DNA of 64,000 nt from Prunus persica (taxonomy: Eukaryota; Streptophyta; Magnoliopsida; Rosales; Rosaceae). Within the stretch, counting starts at the first letter, position 1; each line of letters starts with the position of its first letter. This document shows positions 9,323 through 21,620 of this stretch, one piece after another. Both the position numbers and the translations under genes were made by a program. Where the stretch lies: positions 12,156,747 through 12,220,746 of the forward strand of contig NC_034009.1 of the NCBI RefSeq assembly GCF_000346465.2, given 5' to 3'. The notes under the pieces were generated by a model. That model saw only the letters and a program-made list of their open reading frames with translations. It searched no databases and was not told where the DNA came from.

Positions 9323-10041
9323 AGTTTTTGGGATGCATAGGTACTGTAACTTTGCAGTATGTTGCTACTTTACGAGAACAGGTAGAACAACTAGCTGAGG
9401 AGAGAACTCCAGAAGGCTTACCAAGGTTGGTATGTGTTTTATTTTTTCCCCTTGATTGACTTCAACTTCTATTTATTCAATAATTTGATGCATACCAATA
9501 TGCTTCCTTTGTTCTACTTTACAAATCAATCCAAAGGTTCTGGTAGGCATGGTGGACATACTTAACATTCCAAACACTGTGTTTAGAGACATTTTTTTGG
9601 AGGGAAAGAGTTTATCCAAATGAATATTGTATTGTCATAAGTCATTCTCTCTATCTTTAGCCATGCGTGATGTTTTGAGTTATGAACTGTTTGCTCTTTT
9701 ATTTGTAATGTTGAGCCATGCGTGATGCTTCTATATACAGAGTTTCAAAGGCTATTTTGAGTGACTATTCAAAGAAGATTGAAGCCATTGCTTCCAAATT
9801 AGCTGCGCTGCCGATGCGTTCATATGATCTAGTAATTTGCTTTTCGTTGAATTGTCTATTTCATGCTTAACAAAATACTGAAAATTTATCCTTTAGTGCA
9901 TCGGTACATGTAATTTGTCGTGTCAGTTTATGTCATCATCTTTAATACATGGATAATGTTCTCTTGCTAGATTTCTAACATGTTATATGGCAGATTGTGA
10001 ATCTCCTATTATCTCAGTCCAGATTAACAGTCTGCCAGTAG
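9323..10041 (+). CDS. Terminal exons of an unrecognised coiled-coil protein
   Basis: Three exons join in frame with GT-AG introns: 9323-9425, 9741-9831 and 9994-10041 (stop TAG). The first acceptor has a long polypyrimidine tract ending TATAG. The joined peptide reads FLGCIGTVTLQYVATLREQ at its start, then a Glu/Leu-rich helix, then VSKAILSDYSKKIEAIASKL, and ends SRLTVCQ. I do not recognise the family; the composition suggests a short helical or coiled-coil subunit. The start is not in the window or has been lost: Copia A with its nested insertions occupies the sequence immediately upstream, so these may be the last exons of a gene whose intron received Copia A, or a dead fragment. Confidence 0.45.
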
Positions 10042-10250
10042 AATATTTCCATATGATATATGCATATATTATAAAGCTGTGTTTTCTTTGGCAAACTCCC
10101 AGCCTGTATTATAAAGCTGACTGGGTGAATGATGATTTATCATTCTTATTCTTGCTTTTCAGGGAAGTTCAGTTCTTGATAAATGCTTACATTCCCTTCA
10201 TTCTCCATATTAATTATTGCGTTTGATTAAATAAGTATTTGAAGAGTTTG

Positions 10251-10529
10251 GCGGCTATACTATTTAAATATATACATTCGAATTTAAAAATTATTACATA
10301 ATCTTTAAATATATTAAAATATTAAAAGTATAGCCGCGCGGCTATACGCTTAAAAAAATTCGAATTCAAGAGGTATAGCCGTGCGGCTATACGCCTTAAT
10401 ATATATAATATAAAAACGTATAGCCCCGCGGCTATACTCTCTAAGTGTAATAAAATATTAAAAAGTATAGCCGCCGGGCTATACGCTTTGAATATATTCG
10501 AATTAAAAAGTATAGCCGCACGGCCATAC
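10251..10529. repeat. Array of 20-bp palindromes with 45-bp period
   Basis: Five near-palindromic units GTATAGCCGYRCGGCTATAC lie at 10328-10347, 10373-10392, 10418-10437, 10465-10484 and 10510-10529, with start-to-start distances of 45, 45, 47 and 45. A half unit GCGGCTATAC is at 10251-10260. The first full unit is a perfect palindrome; the others carry one or two changes near the centre or in one arm. The spacers are AT-rich and partly share TTCGAATT. No coding role is visible. Confidence 0.85.
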
Positions 10530-10567
10530 AGTTTTTTTTCGTACTTTCCTCGATTTCTCCTATTCAA

Positions 10568-11992
10568 CTGGAGTAACTAGATCTAGACTGGATGAAATTG
10601 AAAACGGGAGTGCTAGGATGTTGGTCATAATCTAACAAATTGATGTACAATTATATATACATGCTTTCCATATGAAGTTGCTTTTTCCTTATAAACCAAA
10701 AAAATAACGTGATTCTTGTACAAATGGAAATGAAAATCAAAAGAATGGAAGAAGTTGAAGAATAAGATGATCAGCTTATAGCAATCAGGCCTAGGAAAAG
10801 AAGCATATGCTGCTGAGTATCTTTCATTACATCTCTGAAAAAGTTAGAACACATTACATGTTCTTATATAAGTTGTTGACCAGTGCTATTCATGATGGTA
10901 ATCAAACAGAAGATATTTTACATGAAACTGCAGCAGCAAAGATTGAATCTACATAAAACATACACCAGGACTCAAATCAACCTAAAACCTTTATCATCAA
11001 ACGTGTGACAATTAAGGAAAACTGTTCCAAAAAGAAAAGCAACATCTTGGGTTACTTCAAAAACTGATCATTGTTATAAATGCTTACTCTCTGGTGAGTC
11101 TTAGATGTAAATTCATAGCTGATGGAATGGAATGACATATCTGTGGATCTCATAACTAGGTTACGGCTTGTGTGCAGATACTCGATTCTACAGAGAAGGC
11201 TGTTGAAAGTTGCTTGGCAAGCACCGGTCACGCCACTACACGCGACAGATATATATACTCGAAGACGTCCAAAACTACGTGTTTCACATGGCTTGTAATG
11301 TTTGTAAGGACGTGTGTATTCGTCATGGTTGTACTTTTAATTCGGGTTACTTAAGGGTATGTTGAGTTAGGAAATGGGAGATTCTCCTCCCGTAATTGCT
11401 ATGTATAATTTGCAATGTTGAACAGTGACATAATTTATCATGGATGTGTTCTCAAAAAACAGGTTAAGAAAAACTATCACTTTCCTCATTCCCGTGATGT
11501 AGAAGAAAACCTCCGATCCATTTATGAAGGAAGTTGGTGACCCCAAGTACGAAGATCCGCACTCCCAGGGACCCCAAATTTCTTGGAAAGTTGGGGGCGG
11601 CGCGCCTCGTCCAATTGCTTCAGATTTTACCAAACAAATTGTCGATCCCCGGAACCAAATTCGGACCATGCATAATACTAGATGAGCATTCTTTCAGTGC
11701 AGATTAGCTTTAGAGTAGGATAACAATGCAACGGACAAGGAAAAATGTAGACATTACTTTTTAGAAAATTGTATCCATAAAATTTTCAAGTTCACAGAGC
11801 AATGATATATTTCTCCTCAAATTGAAATCATACGGTTGAGAACATCTGATCTATCAAGGAAATCATAAAAGCCTATCCAGAGCCGTAGTTTTTAAAACTC
11901 AGAAAACCAAAATTAACTTTGAGAACTTGCATCAACTCATGGAAACAGAAATTAAAATGGCACGTTTCATTCATTGTCAAATTGATTAGGAG
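10568..11992. other. Intergenic sequence, nothing clear
   Basis: AT-rich sequence with short open frames only. A frame at 11172-11354 and another on the minus strand at 11367-11669 show no recognisable domain. No RNA gene or element end was identified. Confidence 0.5.
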
Positions 11993-12181
11993 TTCATTTG
12001 AAAGTGATTTTGGATATGCAATCAATTTTCCATTTAAACACTTGAATTGAAGTGGAAAAGCATATGGAAGTGTTTATCCCACGCTTAAAATCACTTAACT
12101 GATTATATTGAGAATGCATGTGGAAAGTACTTCTCCCTATAAGTGATTTTGACCCTCCTCCCATAATCACTTCCAAACATG
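11993..12181. mobile_element. Possible MITE
   Basis: About 190 bp with imperfect terminal inverted repeats: TTCATTTGAAAGTGATTTTGG at the left against the complement of CCATAATCACTTCCAAACATG at the right. No coding capacity. The target duplication is not clear, so the superfamily is not assigned. Confidence 0.45.
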
Positions 12182-12486
12182 CCCTATATCAAGCCTCTTG
12201 CCTCATTCAATAGAGGCATTACATAACTAGCCATGTAATGAGAGAGATATACACCCGATGATAGTACAGTTTTTCTCCATTTGCAGACAATTGTGATACC
12301 ATCCATGGTTCAGCAGTATGTTCAAAAAATTACTTATTTTAAAGAGACTAGTAAACTAAATATTTATTGGAATCAACTACTTACTTTGTATATAACTTGC
12401 AAGGGGAAAACGAAAAAGATGGACAACAGTCGAGCGAAAAAGAAGAGAAAATTATTGCTGTGAAACTATAACTTTTTTAACTCATA

Positions 12487-15400
12487 TCAAGATTCACCTT
12501 TACATGAGATTCTAGAAGTATCAAAATCTAAGAAAATTATAGAGGTATTATCCTTTGTTCGCACTGTTCTAGCCTCACTCAACAAAACATTAGCAGTCTT
12601 CTCCGCCAAATTCTCCCCATCCTTCGAGTATCTCTCTCTCGTCTGTACATGTCCAAATTTAAAAAGAGGTAAAAGTTAGATGAATAAAATAGAAGATATT
12701 TTTTCTCTTCACAGAAAGTTAAGTCAGAAGAAAAAGAAAATATAATACCTGAAGAACTAGCTGAATGGCCTTCTTCACGCTAATTACGTCCCATAAGCCG
12801 TCGCTACAATCACAAAATCCAGGGTTAATTTAAACCGTCCATAATAAGCATTTTATTATTCTCATGCAAGAGACCATTGATAGATTGATACTCTCTTGCT
12901 AGACATTCAAGTATTGTTATATTTCCAGACAGTAACATATCATATCGCTAGACTCTGCAATTCTAACGCGATTGCCCCTGCTACTTTAGTCAGATAAATT
13001 AGACTTGTATATCTGAAGTTAGACCAATTAATTGGTACAGACAACTGAGACCCCTAAAAACTGGGCGAAAACGGAAATACTGCTGAAAGCAGAGCCATAT
13101 AGTTCAGAATATAAAACTTTTAATAAAGTCAAAGCAAAGGCACAATACCTGGCCATTAGCGCAAAGGCCCTGCTCGCTTGATCAATTTGTACCACTTGGC
13201 TAATATATGGTTCTGAACTGAAGCGCGAATCCTGCTGTTTAAGAAATTTGTCTCCAAGCATCCGAGCAAGGTTCAAACCTGAACAAGTGGAGAAAAGCCT
13301 GAGCAATTACCAAGATCTAATCGCGTAATTCACAAACGGCAGCAATTAACCTGGCCATTACCACATAGACGTGTTTCCCCCTCTTTCAATGGCTGTCCTG
13401 TTTCCTGGATTCGGAGTCTTTCACCATAACTAGAAATTCTATGGTCCTCCGTCATCTTAATCAGTTTCCCATCAACGCTGCCACAATTAAATCATACACA
13501 GTTTAAAACATGCTGTGACTAATTAGCAAATCCTCACCAAATAAAACTTATAATCTAATCACATTAGAAGAATGTTAAATGGAATATCATTGTTCAAGAC
13601 AGAAAAATTAGATGAAAAACTGTGCAAGATAATGACCAATGTTCACAGAAATGAACCCCTAATCCCGAGCTACCAGCTTGCCCACCAGGGATCCCATCTG
13701 AAATTCTAGAAAATAATAAAATGATGCTTTTAACCCAGAGGAAAAAAGAAAACATGAACACATACTTCATAACACAAGCTGAATCCCCAAGGTTTGCACA
13801 TTGTGCAAAGAAATTGTCTTTACCATCAGTCCAAACCAGAAGCAGAGTAGCAGTACAACCCTGCAAAGGATGATCCGTTATAATATGCAAACCAGACTTA
13901 ATTACTATTAACAGAAACATCATCCTAAACCGCATCATGTGCTACATCTTTCTAATATATTTATGTATGTAATATATATATATATATATATGCAGCAAGG
14001 ATCAAGTGGCCTGCTGTAAAACAGTATGCTTAAATTCTCTATCTGATGAGAGGAGGAGCACACGCATTGTAATCCTACAGTAATAACAGATTCTTTATCT
14101 ATTTTCTTAATGATCAAAGGAAGTTTTGCCACTAATCATCCAAAGATTTGCATCCACATAAAATGAGCACCCTCTATCTTTTCCAGTTGACAACCAAAAC
14201 ATCTTTTTATCTATACATAATAATATGTAAAACATCTAGTGACCGTGATGCCACCATGTTTCCTTAAATTCTTATTTTCCTATATAGTCCCATTCATTAG
14301 AAATAATTCTGCCAAGTCCCAACAGCGGTGTAGGTTATTTAGTTCTAAAATTGCACTTCAAACTGGTGGGGTCACTTACAATTTGTTAAAAGAACTCCAT
14401 ACTCTTATGATATTATTTTTATATAAATTTAAAGTTAAAAAAATTATAAAATTAAATTATAAATTATAAATTAAAAAGAAGAAGAAGAAGAAGAAGAAAG
14501 GTAGTATCCAGTACATTAGGTATTGAGGAAAGACCCTGGAAACTAAGATTCCAATAAACAAGGTAACACATTAAAGAATCAATATTACTAAATGTTACTA
14601 GAGCTAGAGGGGACCATGAGAGAGGAATCAATTTTAGATGCGTGTGCGAGTCAACTGCTACATTTACAAGTTCACAAAAAAAATGAATACTGATGGAACA
14701 AGATAAATAGAGTGGAAGGAAAAACCTCATAATGGTGATTCATGCCTGCTTCGGTCTGAAAAAAAGCATCCTTAAGAACATCTGAAGCATCACATAGTGA
14801 TAAAACCCTCTCCCTTTTTAGTGAATCCGATAAAATGTTAGCAACCATCTCAGGAAGAAGCCTGTAAAATAAAACAATTATACAGTAACTACTAAAGTAC
14901 CTGGTAGCAACAAAGCACATTATAAAAGAAAGAAATACTAACTTGCTAGCAGATCTGGCAGCCTCTGCTCCACCATGTCCATCACAGATACCAAATAGTC
15001 CAAACTGAAAGGGAGGAACTTAGGTGATGTTAGCTCTTTCTGAAACTTGCAAAATTACTTCAATGGAAGAAAAAATAGCTGTGAAACCTGATCAATCCCA
15101 GGAAGAGGCCATTGATAGTAGCACACATCTTCCATCGGAAGCTTCTTCCCTCCGCGACGCAGAGCCATGGGATCTGAAGCCACACCAAGCCCAAAGGGGA
15201 TCTGACTCTCAGTTTCAGATGAAATATGAACCTGCCAAAAAGGATAGGAAACTTTCAAATGTCATGTCACCTCTACATTACCATCAATAAAAGCCAGATA
15301 TCCACATTATAAAGTCAACATCTAAGCAAATCAGGATAACTACAAGAGTAAGTAAGCAATTCTTTTGATCTACAACCTAGAAAATATCATATCAAGACAT

Positions 15401-18223
15401 TATTATGATGCTTTTCAATAGGACCCTGATAATGCTATATCCAATAAAAAGGTGCTTATAGAGACAAAGTGAGCCACTGCTCGCAAAACTAAAGGTACTT
15501 AGTCATAAATACTAATATGATTACCCAAATTATTTTTGAACTGAAATATGTGTTTAATTTTCATCTTTTCTCTATGCTTCATTGACCATGAAACAGGGTA
15601 CTATATGAATAAAAATTATCAAAGGGGGCATCTAAGCAGCACAGAATATAAGAGAGCAAGGCTATAAACATTCTACACCCATTCTCTCTATCATAACAAG
15701 TTATCAAACACTGGTAGGCTCATGTAGGTTATGAACAGGCAGTCTTGCACCTTTTCTGTATGAATCCAAGTATATTAATTAAAACTTAAATTGTCTGATA
15801 TAAAATTCTTCTCAATTACAGAGAGCAGAAGCCCAAGTAAAAGTATATTAATGTGAAAACTCATGGTCCTCAAGAAGTACCCATATAGCCCAGTCAGGTC
15901 AGTTTTTATCAATTTTATGTATGTTCTACAAAATTTAATTAGAATGCAAATTAAGAAAAACTAGTAATGCTACAACTAAATACAGAGGTACTTTTTTTTC
16001 TTCACTCAGATATAAAGGCATATTGACTTACAAATACTTTTGAGGTCGTTCCAAGAGTTATTACGTCTCCACTTGCTAGCTCCATTGGCTTACCCCAATG
16101 TCTACTTCCAGAATCAGGATTATTGATTGGCTGAGAGTTTAGAAGTGTTCCATTAAGGCTGCCCATGTCTACAAGCTCCCACTTCATTTTCTACAGCCGG
16201 TGAACAAGTAAAGCATAATTTTATACCAAAAGCAAACGGATGCAACCCTAATAAAGTCAAAGAAGTAGTCATTAATATGCTTACATTCGAATTCCAGTTT
16301 ATCAATGCATGCTTTCCTGACACCTCCGAATCCTTCAATAGTAAATCACTTGGAGGAACCCTTCCAAGGGTCAGAGGAAGCCTAGCAGAATTTGTTGACT
16401 GTACAGAGCAACGAAGTCCCTGGGAAGGACCAGAAATTACCTCCAGGTTGAGGCAGGTTCCTGCACTTCTAAAGGAGACTATGATCACATGTTTTACACA
16501 ATCAGCCATGTAAAACCACTAAAAGATGGAACACTTAAAACATGTGAAAGAGATAAGAAACTACTTTGATATAGAATATCATTGGGCACAAACTCTTGAA
16601 GTCTATCATGTTCTAAAATCTGTCTATCAAACTTCTGATCTTCTACTAACTGCTGTGTCACCAATGGACGCTTGAGTGTCTGACCAACTAAAATATCTTC
16701 CGGAGCATCAGAAATCACATCTAGGATCAAGTCACCTGGGACGAGTGAAGCATAAATGTTTGGTTATGCTAAGGAGTAAATGAGCACTAAAATACAACTG
16801 CGATGAGAATTATTTAAAGGTGAAATAACAGGATAGACTTAATTACCTTGAGTCGAATTGGGAGCTGTGGTGGGAAGCCTCGGTTTATAAATAAGTCCTT
16901 GTGTTCGGGGTGAGCGAAAATTCCCTTCATTTTGGAAACATGCTCCCTCTAGATCATAACCTCTTCGAAATTCATTACCCTGGTTCCGGACCTGATTCGC
17001 ATCATCCGAAACAAGGGGTCTCTCAAGCTCACCATCCTAAAAGAGGAATCACAAGGTGCGAACCAGCTTAAAAGTTATAAGGTAAACGAAATGATAAATC
17101 ATATGCCTAAAGGGAAGCACTTGGTATTCAGGTACTTATTGTATCTGAAATGTAAAAGCCAAATTGCCCAATCTCACTTTATGCAATGTATTGCACTACA
17201 GATCAATCATCAATCACTATCTGAGCCATGAAGAGACCAAATCTTTTGTCTTTGGTAATGGGGCTTTTTTTGTAAAATTCCACTACAACAAAGATAAACT
17301 AGGTAAAATAAAGACGGAGGCAATCCTTGGATAAAGTTTTTCTTGGCACTCTTTCAATTACTCTTTCAGAAATGTAGGCTTTAGATTCCGTTACTTGCTC
17401 GAAGGTATCAAAACAAATGCAGAAAAAAAAAAAACAAGAAGCATATAATGCTAGAAGTTTGAACAATAACACGAGCCCCCTGCTCTCATGTGAACTAACG
17501 AACGAAATAGTTCGATAGAGTTGCTTAACATCAAATATTCAATAAGTCAGACAAATAACATCAGAAAATACACAAAACAATTAAGTTCTAACAGAAACCA
17601 ACAAAAGTTCGAATTCTTGGGTTCAACTTTACCCAGATACGTGATATCAAACACTAACATAGTCGAAGGCACACATGAAAGCACAAATCAAAATCAATTT
17701 TACGCATCAAATCCTTGATCACACTCACATCACCACAAATGCTAGTCATACATTCCGAGCTACACTCAGCAAAGTGATACAAAGTTATAACTCTGACACT
17801 GCTTAGGCTCTTAGCTAAATACCAATCCGAAACAAACGAAAAATTCGCATTAAAAAGAACAAAACTGAAATCCAGTGATCAAACAAGGTCAACCCCGATG
17901 TGCCAAGGAATTCAAATTTTCCTTCCGTTTCTCTACGATTTCTCAGCAACCAAACAGAACATTGCACTAGCGTTACATATATAGACGAAGAGGAAGATCG
18001 AAACGGAACCTCTGAGAATTTTGCAATTAAAAAAATAAAAGGAGAGGGATTGGGAAACAGTAATAAAAAAATAAAAATAAAAAGAGGAAGGTACCTTGAT
18101 AGTGCGAGAACGAGAAGAGAAGAAGAAACGCCATGGTTTACAGGCGACGAAGATGAGGATGAGGATCAGAAGAAGCATAAGGAGAAGAACACCGACAATG
18201 CCCTCTAGCATCGTCATCGTCAT
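12487..18223 (-). CDS. KAPP: Kinase-associated protein phosphatase (FHA domain plus PP2C)
   Basis: Thirteen in-frame GT-AG exons (minus): 18223-18095, 17036-16847, 16735-16565, 16478-16285, 16190-16032, 15231-15088, 15004-14943, 14861-14726, 13860-13766, 13477-13362, 13278-13149, 12803-12749 and 12642-12487, giving 578 aa. Arabidopsis KAPP is about the same length. Residues 9-27 are a hydrophobic signal anchor followed by CKPWRFFF. An FHA domain occupies about 170-285 (LGRVPPSDLLLKDSEVSGKH, MGSLNGTLLNSQ) and binds phosphorylated receptor kinases in the known family. The PP2C domain follows, with metal-binding DGHGG (337-341), NLGDSAC and SDGLWDV, the last formed across the exon 11-12 junction. 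All key residues are present, so it is probably active. KAPP down-regulates receptor-like kinases at the plasma membrane (family knowledge). The start is ambiguous among three ATGs in MTMTM (18223, 18217, 18211); I took the first. Confidence 0.95.
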
Positions 18224-18964
18224 CGCTCTCTCTCCCCTCCAGGAGATAGAGATTGGCTTTGAGTTTGCGAGAAGGTCGCTTTGAAATGGTCGCACAATTT
18301 TTTACTTTTTTTTTTTAACTTTTTTTTTTTCATTATTTACTTGTTCATTATAATTCATTCTCTCTTTTTGTTTATAAATTTATTTCTTTATTATTATATT
18401 TTTTTATATTTTATATTTACTATTAATTAATTCTGCCAATGGGATATAGTTTGGTTGTCTTCCTCCTCCGCCCATATATGCAGAGGTTCGAAACTCTCAA
18501 ACACCCAATGAATATTAGTGTAAAACCTCCTCTCCAATCACTTGTACTAAAAAAAAAATTATTTCATTATTTCTCACCTACTATACTAGTTTTTATATCC
18601 AAACATCTAATTTATTTGAACTCAGAACCTACTTCAATTAATAAAGACTAAATTTCACTAAACTAATTGTCTTGTTTAGCACTACAATCCATCATGTAAA
18701 TACGAAAAAATAATAAATGAAGCAAGATGAATATACACACTTACCCTAATCTCAAAGATAGTTGGTGTTTTCCTAGTACTAAAAGATACATTAAGTTTTA
18801 GATTTAATTTTCCCCTTTCTTAATATCGCTTGTATCAAAAATATTAAAACAGTTATAAGTTTTGTAAAAGAATTAGCTTGCTTTTTTTTTTCTTTTTTTT
18901 TTTTTGTTGAGAGAGGAATGATGTTCAATTTATAAATTGCTATAATTTTTAAAATATATGAATG

Positions 18965-19378
18965 CTAGAAAAATAAAAGCTCAAATAAACAAAAACAAAT
19001 CAAGCAAATATGTAAATAAAAATAAAAAACCGATCCAAACCAAAGGCAAAGATATGTTAAAAATATATAGAATGCATGTTTCCAATATAAAATATTAATT
19101 GTCACGCGGAAAGGAATTTGAGTGGCATGTGATGGGCCGGTGGGATATTCTTGACTTGGCGTAAAGCTCCACATCATCACTTTGGGCGGAAGTGGCAGAG
19201 GTTGCGTTGGAACATTGAAAAACATAAAAACTGTTTGGTCGGGCACATCGATTTTCCGGGTTGATTTCACTGGGTTTCTTTGGGCCAGTGAATCGGGTTC
19301 GTCAACATAAAAAACACACATACACACAAATAAAATATTTTTTTTTTTTTTTTTTTCGAAAATACAAAAGAAGAACAT
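18965..19378 (-). CDS. Unrecognised minus-strand open frame
   Basis: The frame is 137 codons. Its middle part (about 19090-19300) has markedly higher GC than its surroundings and a Pro/Ser/Thr-rich translation including PTQPLPLPPK and EYPTGPSHATQIP, while both ends run into AT-rich, low-complexity sequence and are probably not coding. It could be an exon of a small protein or a decayed gene fragment. I cannot assign a family and no good start context is visible. Confidence 0.2.
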   Translation of the reverse strand: MFFFCIFEKKKKKNILFVCMCVFYVDEPDSLAQRNPVKSTRKIDVPDQTVFMFFNVPTQPLPLPPKVMMWSFTPSQEYPTGPSHATQIPFRVTINILYWKHAFYIFLTYLCLWFGSVFYFYLHICLICFCLFELLFF

Positions 19379-20416
19379 GGTTGATGAGTTTAGCAGTCCA
19401 AGGAAGAAAAAATAAAATAAAAAACATTAAGGTAATTAAATAACAACCAAAGTTTGTTAGTTATAATCCAATGTAATCTTTTAATTTTGTTCCATGTATC
19501 CCAACAAAAAAACATCTCATTTTCCATCAAATTCGATTCAAATAGAGAATGTCGTGACATAATTAATTATTTATACATTTTATTTTACAACATTCACCAA
19601 AATAACCTACGTAAATTATGGTTTGCCCCATACCATATCCACTATAAACTAATATAACAAATAAAAAAGAAAATCATGTATGTGTATAAACTAAAACAGC
19701 ATTATATATATAGTTGACGAATGTGTGTAATTTGTTATTACCGAATCAAGTGGAGATGAGTGGGAACTTGCATCTTTACTCATTCTTTTGGCTGGGATGT
19801 GTATATAGAAAACAGAGAGCTTCTTCCTTTGAGCTTTGATAGCCAAGAGCCAGTATAGATTATTATGATATATGTTGAATTTTGGATGTGACAGAAATGA
19901 TAGAGCTGGCTTTCAATTTATAAGGAGGAAATACTATATAGATGGAAAATGGGCGTCTCCTTTATATGGAAGAGTATCGCGAGCAATAATTTGCATGGAA
20001 AGTTATTCGATATGCTTCTAAATGAATTTGGATGTTTTGCATCCATTAGTATTTGGTAAGCATATTAATTGTATAAAAAATTACAACATTGGTTCATTCT
20101 CTTTAGACAAATATCTAATATAATTAGAGTAACCAACTCTAAACTAACTCGCAACGAATGCACAGACACAAAATATTATAAAGTGTTATGTAAGGTTTAG
20201 AGTTTTCGATGTGGGATTCTATTTCTATATTCTCAACGATATGCGTGTTAATATGAAGAAGAAGAAGAAAACTTGTGAATGCAAGTTTAGCTGCCCAGAC
20301 CCACTAAATCACCACCCGTCAGGTCAAACTTGGTCCTTGTTATTGCAGCAAGACCGTCACATAGGAGAGAAACTTTCATGCAACAGGGATAAGACTTTTT
20401 GCCATCCCCTGCTAAC

Positions 20417-20457
20417 AACACAATGACATGTATAATTTTTTAACATGTCATTGTGTT
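20417..20457. repeat. 15-bp perfect hairpin
   Basis: Arms AACACAATGACATGT and its exact complement, with an 11-nt AT-rich loop. It is isolated in intergenic sequence; it may be the end of a small palindromic transposon remnant. Confidence 0.6.
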
Positions 20458-21620
20458 ATTGATCGAGGGTAACAAAACAATGTCATTCCCGTTACAAGTA
20501 AGTTTTTTTGGTCACGGTGGGTACCAAAAATATAAGTGTTTTGTATGCATTGAACAAATACGAGTTGTAGTTGTACCAATAAATACATTTTACTAGACAA
20601 ATTTGTATGGTAATTTAATGATGAATACTAGTTATAACAGTTAATAACAATAAATAAGTGCATACAAATACAATCATTACAATTATCGGAATCTCTCTCA
20701 TTTATTCTTAGAGACAAAGTACTTTTATGTTTGTACATTGATTGATCGAGCAACCAACTCAACATGATTAGCCGACATCAACATGACATGGATACATATT
20801 ATACATTGATAGTCCCTCATAATTTTACCAACGAGAAGCTCGTGTTACCACCAAAGGCAATATCAAAAGTCTCATATCAAAATACAACATAAGAGAAGGA
20901 TATATCTCACCTATAAAAGAAGATCACCCTTGGAAGAGAGCTCTTTCTCATGGTCATTATGCTTAAACAAACCTCTTAAATTGGGTAAACACTACATTAA
21001 TATAATGACAATTTTCTCTAACCCTATATATGCATAGCTCATTTGGATGAACCACATATATCTTGTGTGAGTGATCGGCTCTTCTTATCTCCCATCCCCA
21101 TTTATCCATCTCTCATCTTCCTTGTTGGTCCATTTTAGGACAGCAACAATACTGTTCCACATTAAAATCCATTATCCATACAAATCTTTGTATGCTAATA
21201 GTGAAATTGGAAAAGTGATTTCTAATACCTCATTATATTCTAGACTATCATGTTAATAATACTTTTTTACTAAGATGCATATGTTTATTTATATTTGGTT
21301 TTGAATGAAATTTTCATTCTCTAAAAAGCAAAAAGTTGTAACACTTACAATTCTCAATATATGGTCATTACCATTTTAACATATGGTGAAAATTATTTAA
21401 AAAATGGAAGTTCGAGAAAGGGTGGGGTGGGGTGGCCATTTCTAGTGGTAAGCGTGGTGGTGACACTTAAAGTTGGGCTGGTAATAGCTAAATTGGATCA
21501 CATTTTGTGGTGAGTGTTAAAAAAGTACGGATTCGTCGTGACCTAAAATATACTTTAGATTTCAACAAAATCCACAGCTTTTTTGTTTCCTTCAAAATCA
21601 ATGACTTTTCTAATGGTTTA

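Larger units (their letters stand above)
18224..21620. other. Intergenic region upstream of KAPP
   Basis: KAPP promoter and AT-rich sequence. Poly-T runs lie at 18300-18330 and 18880-18905. A perfect 15-bp inverted repeat AACACAATGACATGT / ACATGTCATTGTGTT (20417-20431 and 20443-20457) can form a hairpin. A minus-strand frame at 18965-19378 is listed separately. No RNA gene seen. Confidence 0.5.

Noticed and set aside
10251..10529. CRISPR-like array
   Set aside because: The repeats are 20-bp palindromes in a plant genome, with AT-rich related spacers and no cas genes.
10322..10567. 81-codon minus-strand ORF through the palindromes
   Set aside because: It is an artefact of the 45-bp period being divisible by three.
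18224..18295. Longer KAPP N-terminus (MRPFQSDLL...)
   Set aside because: The signal anchor of the family begins just after the MTMTM cluster; the extra codons are likely leader.
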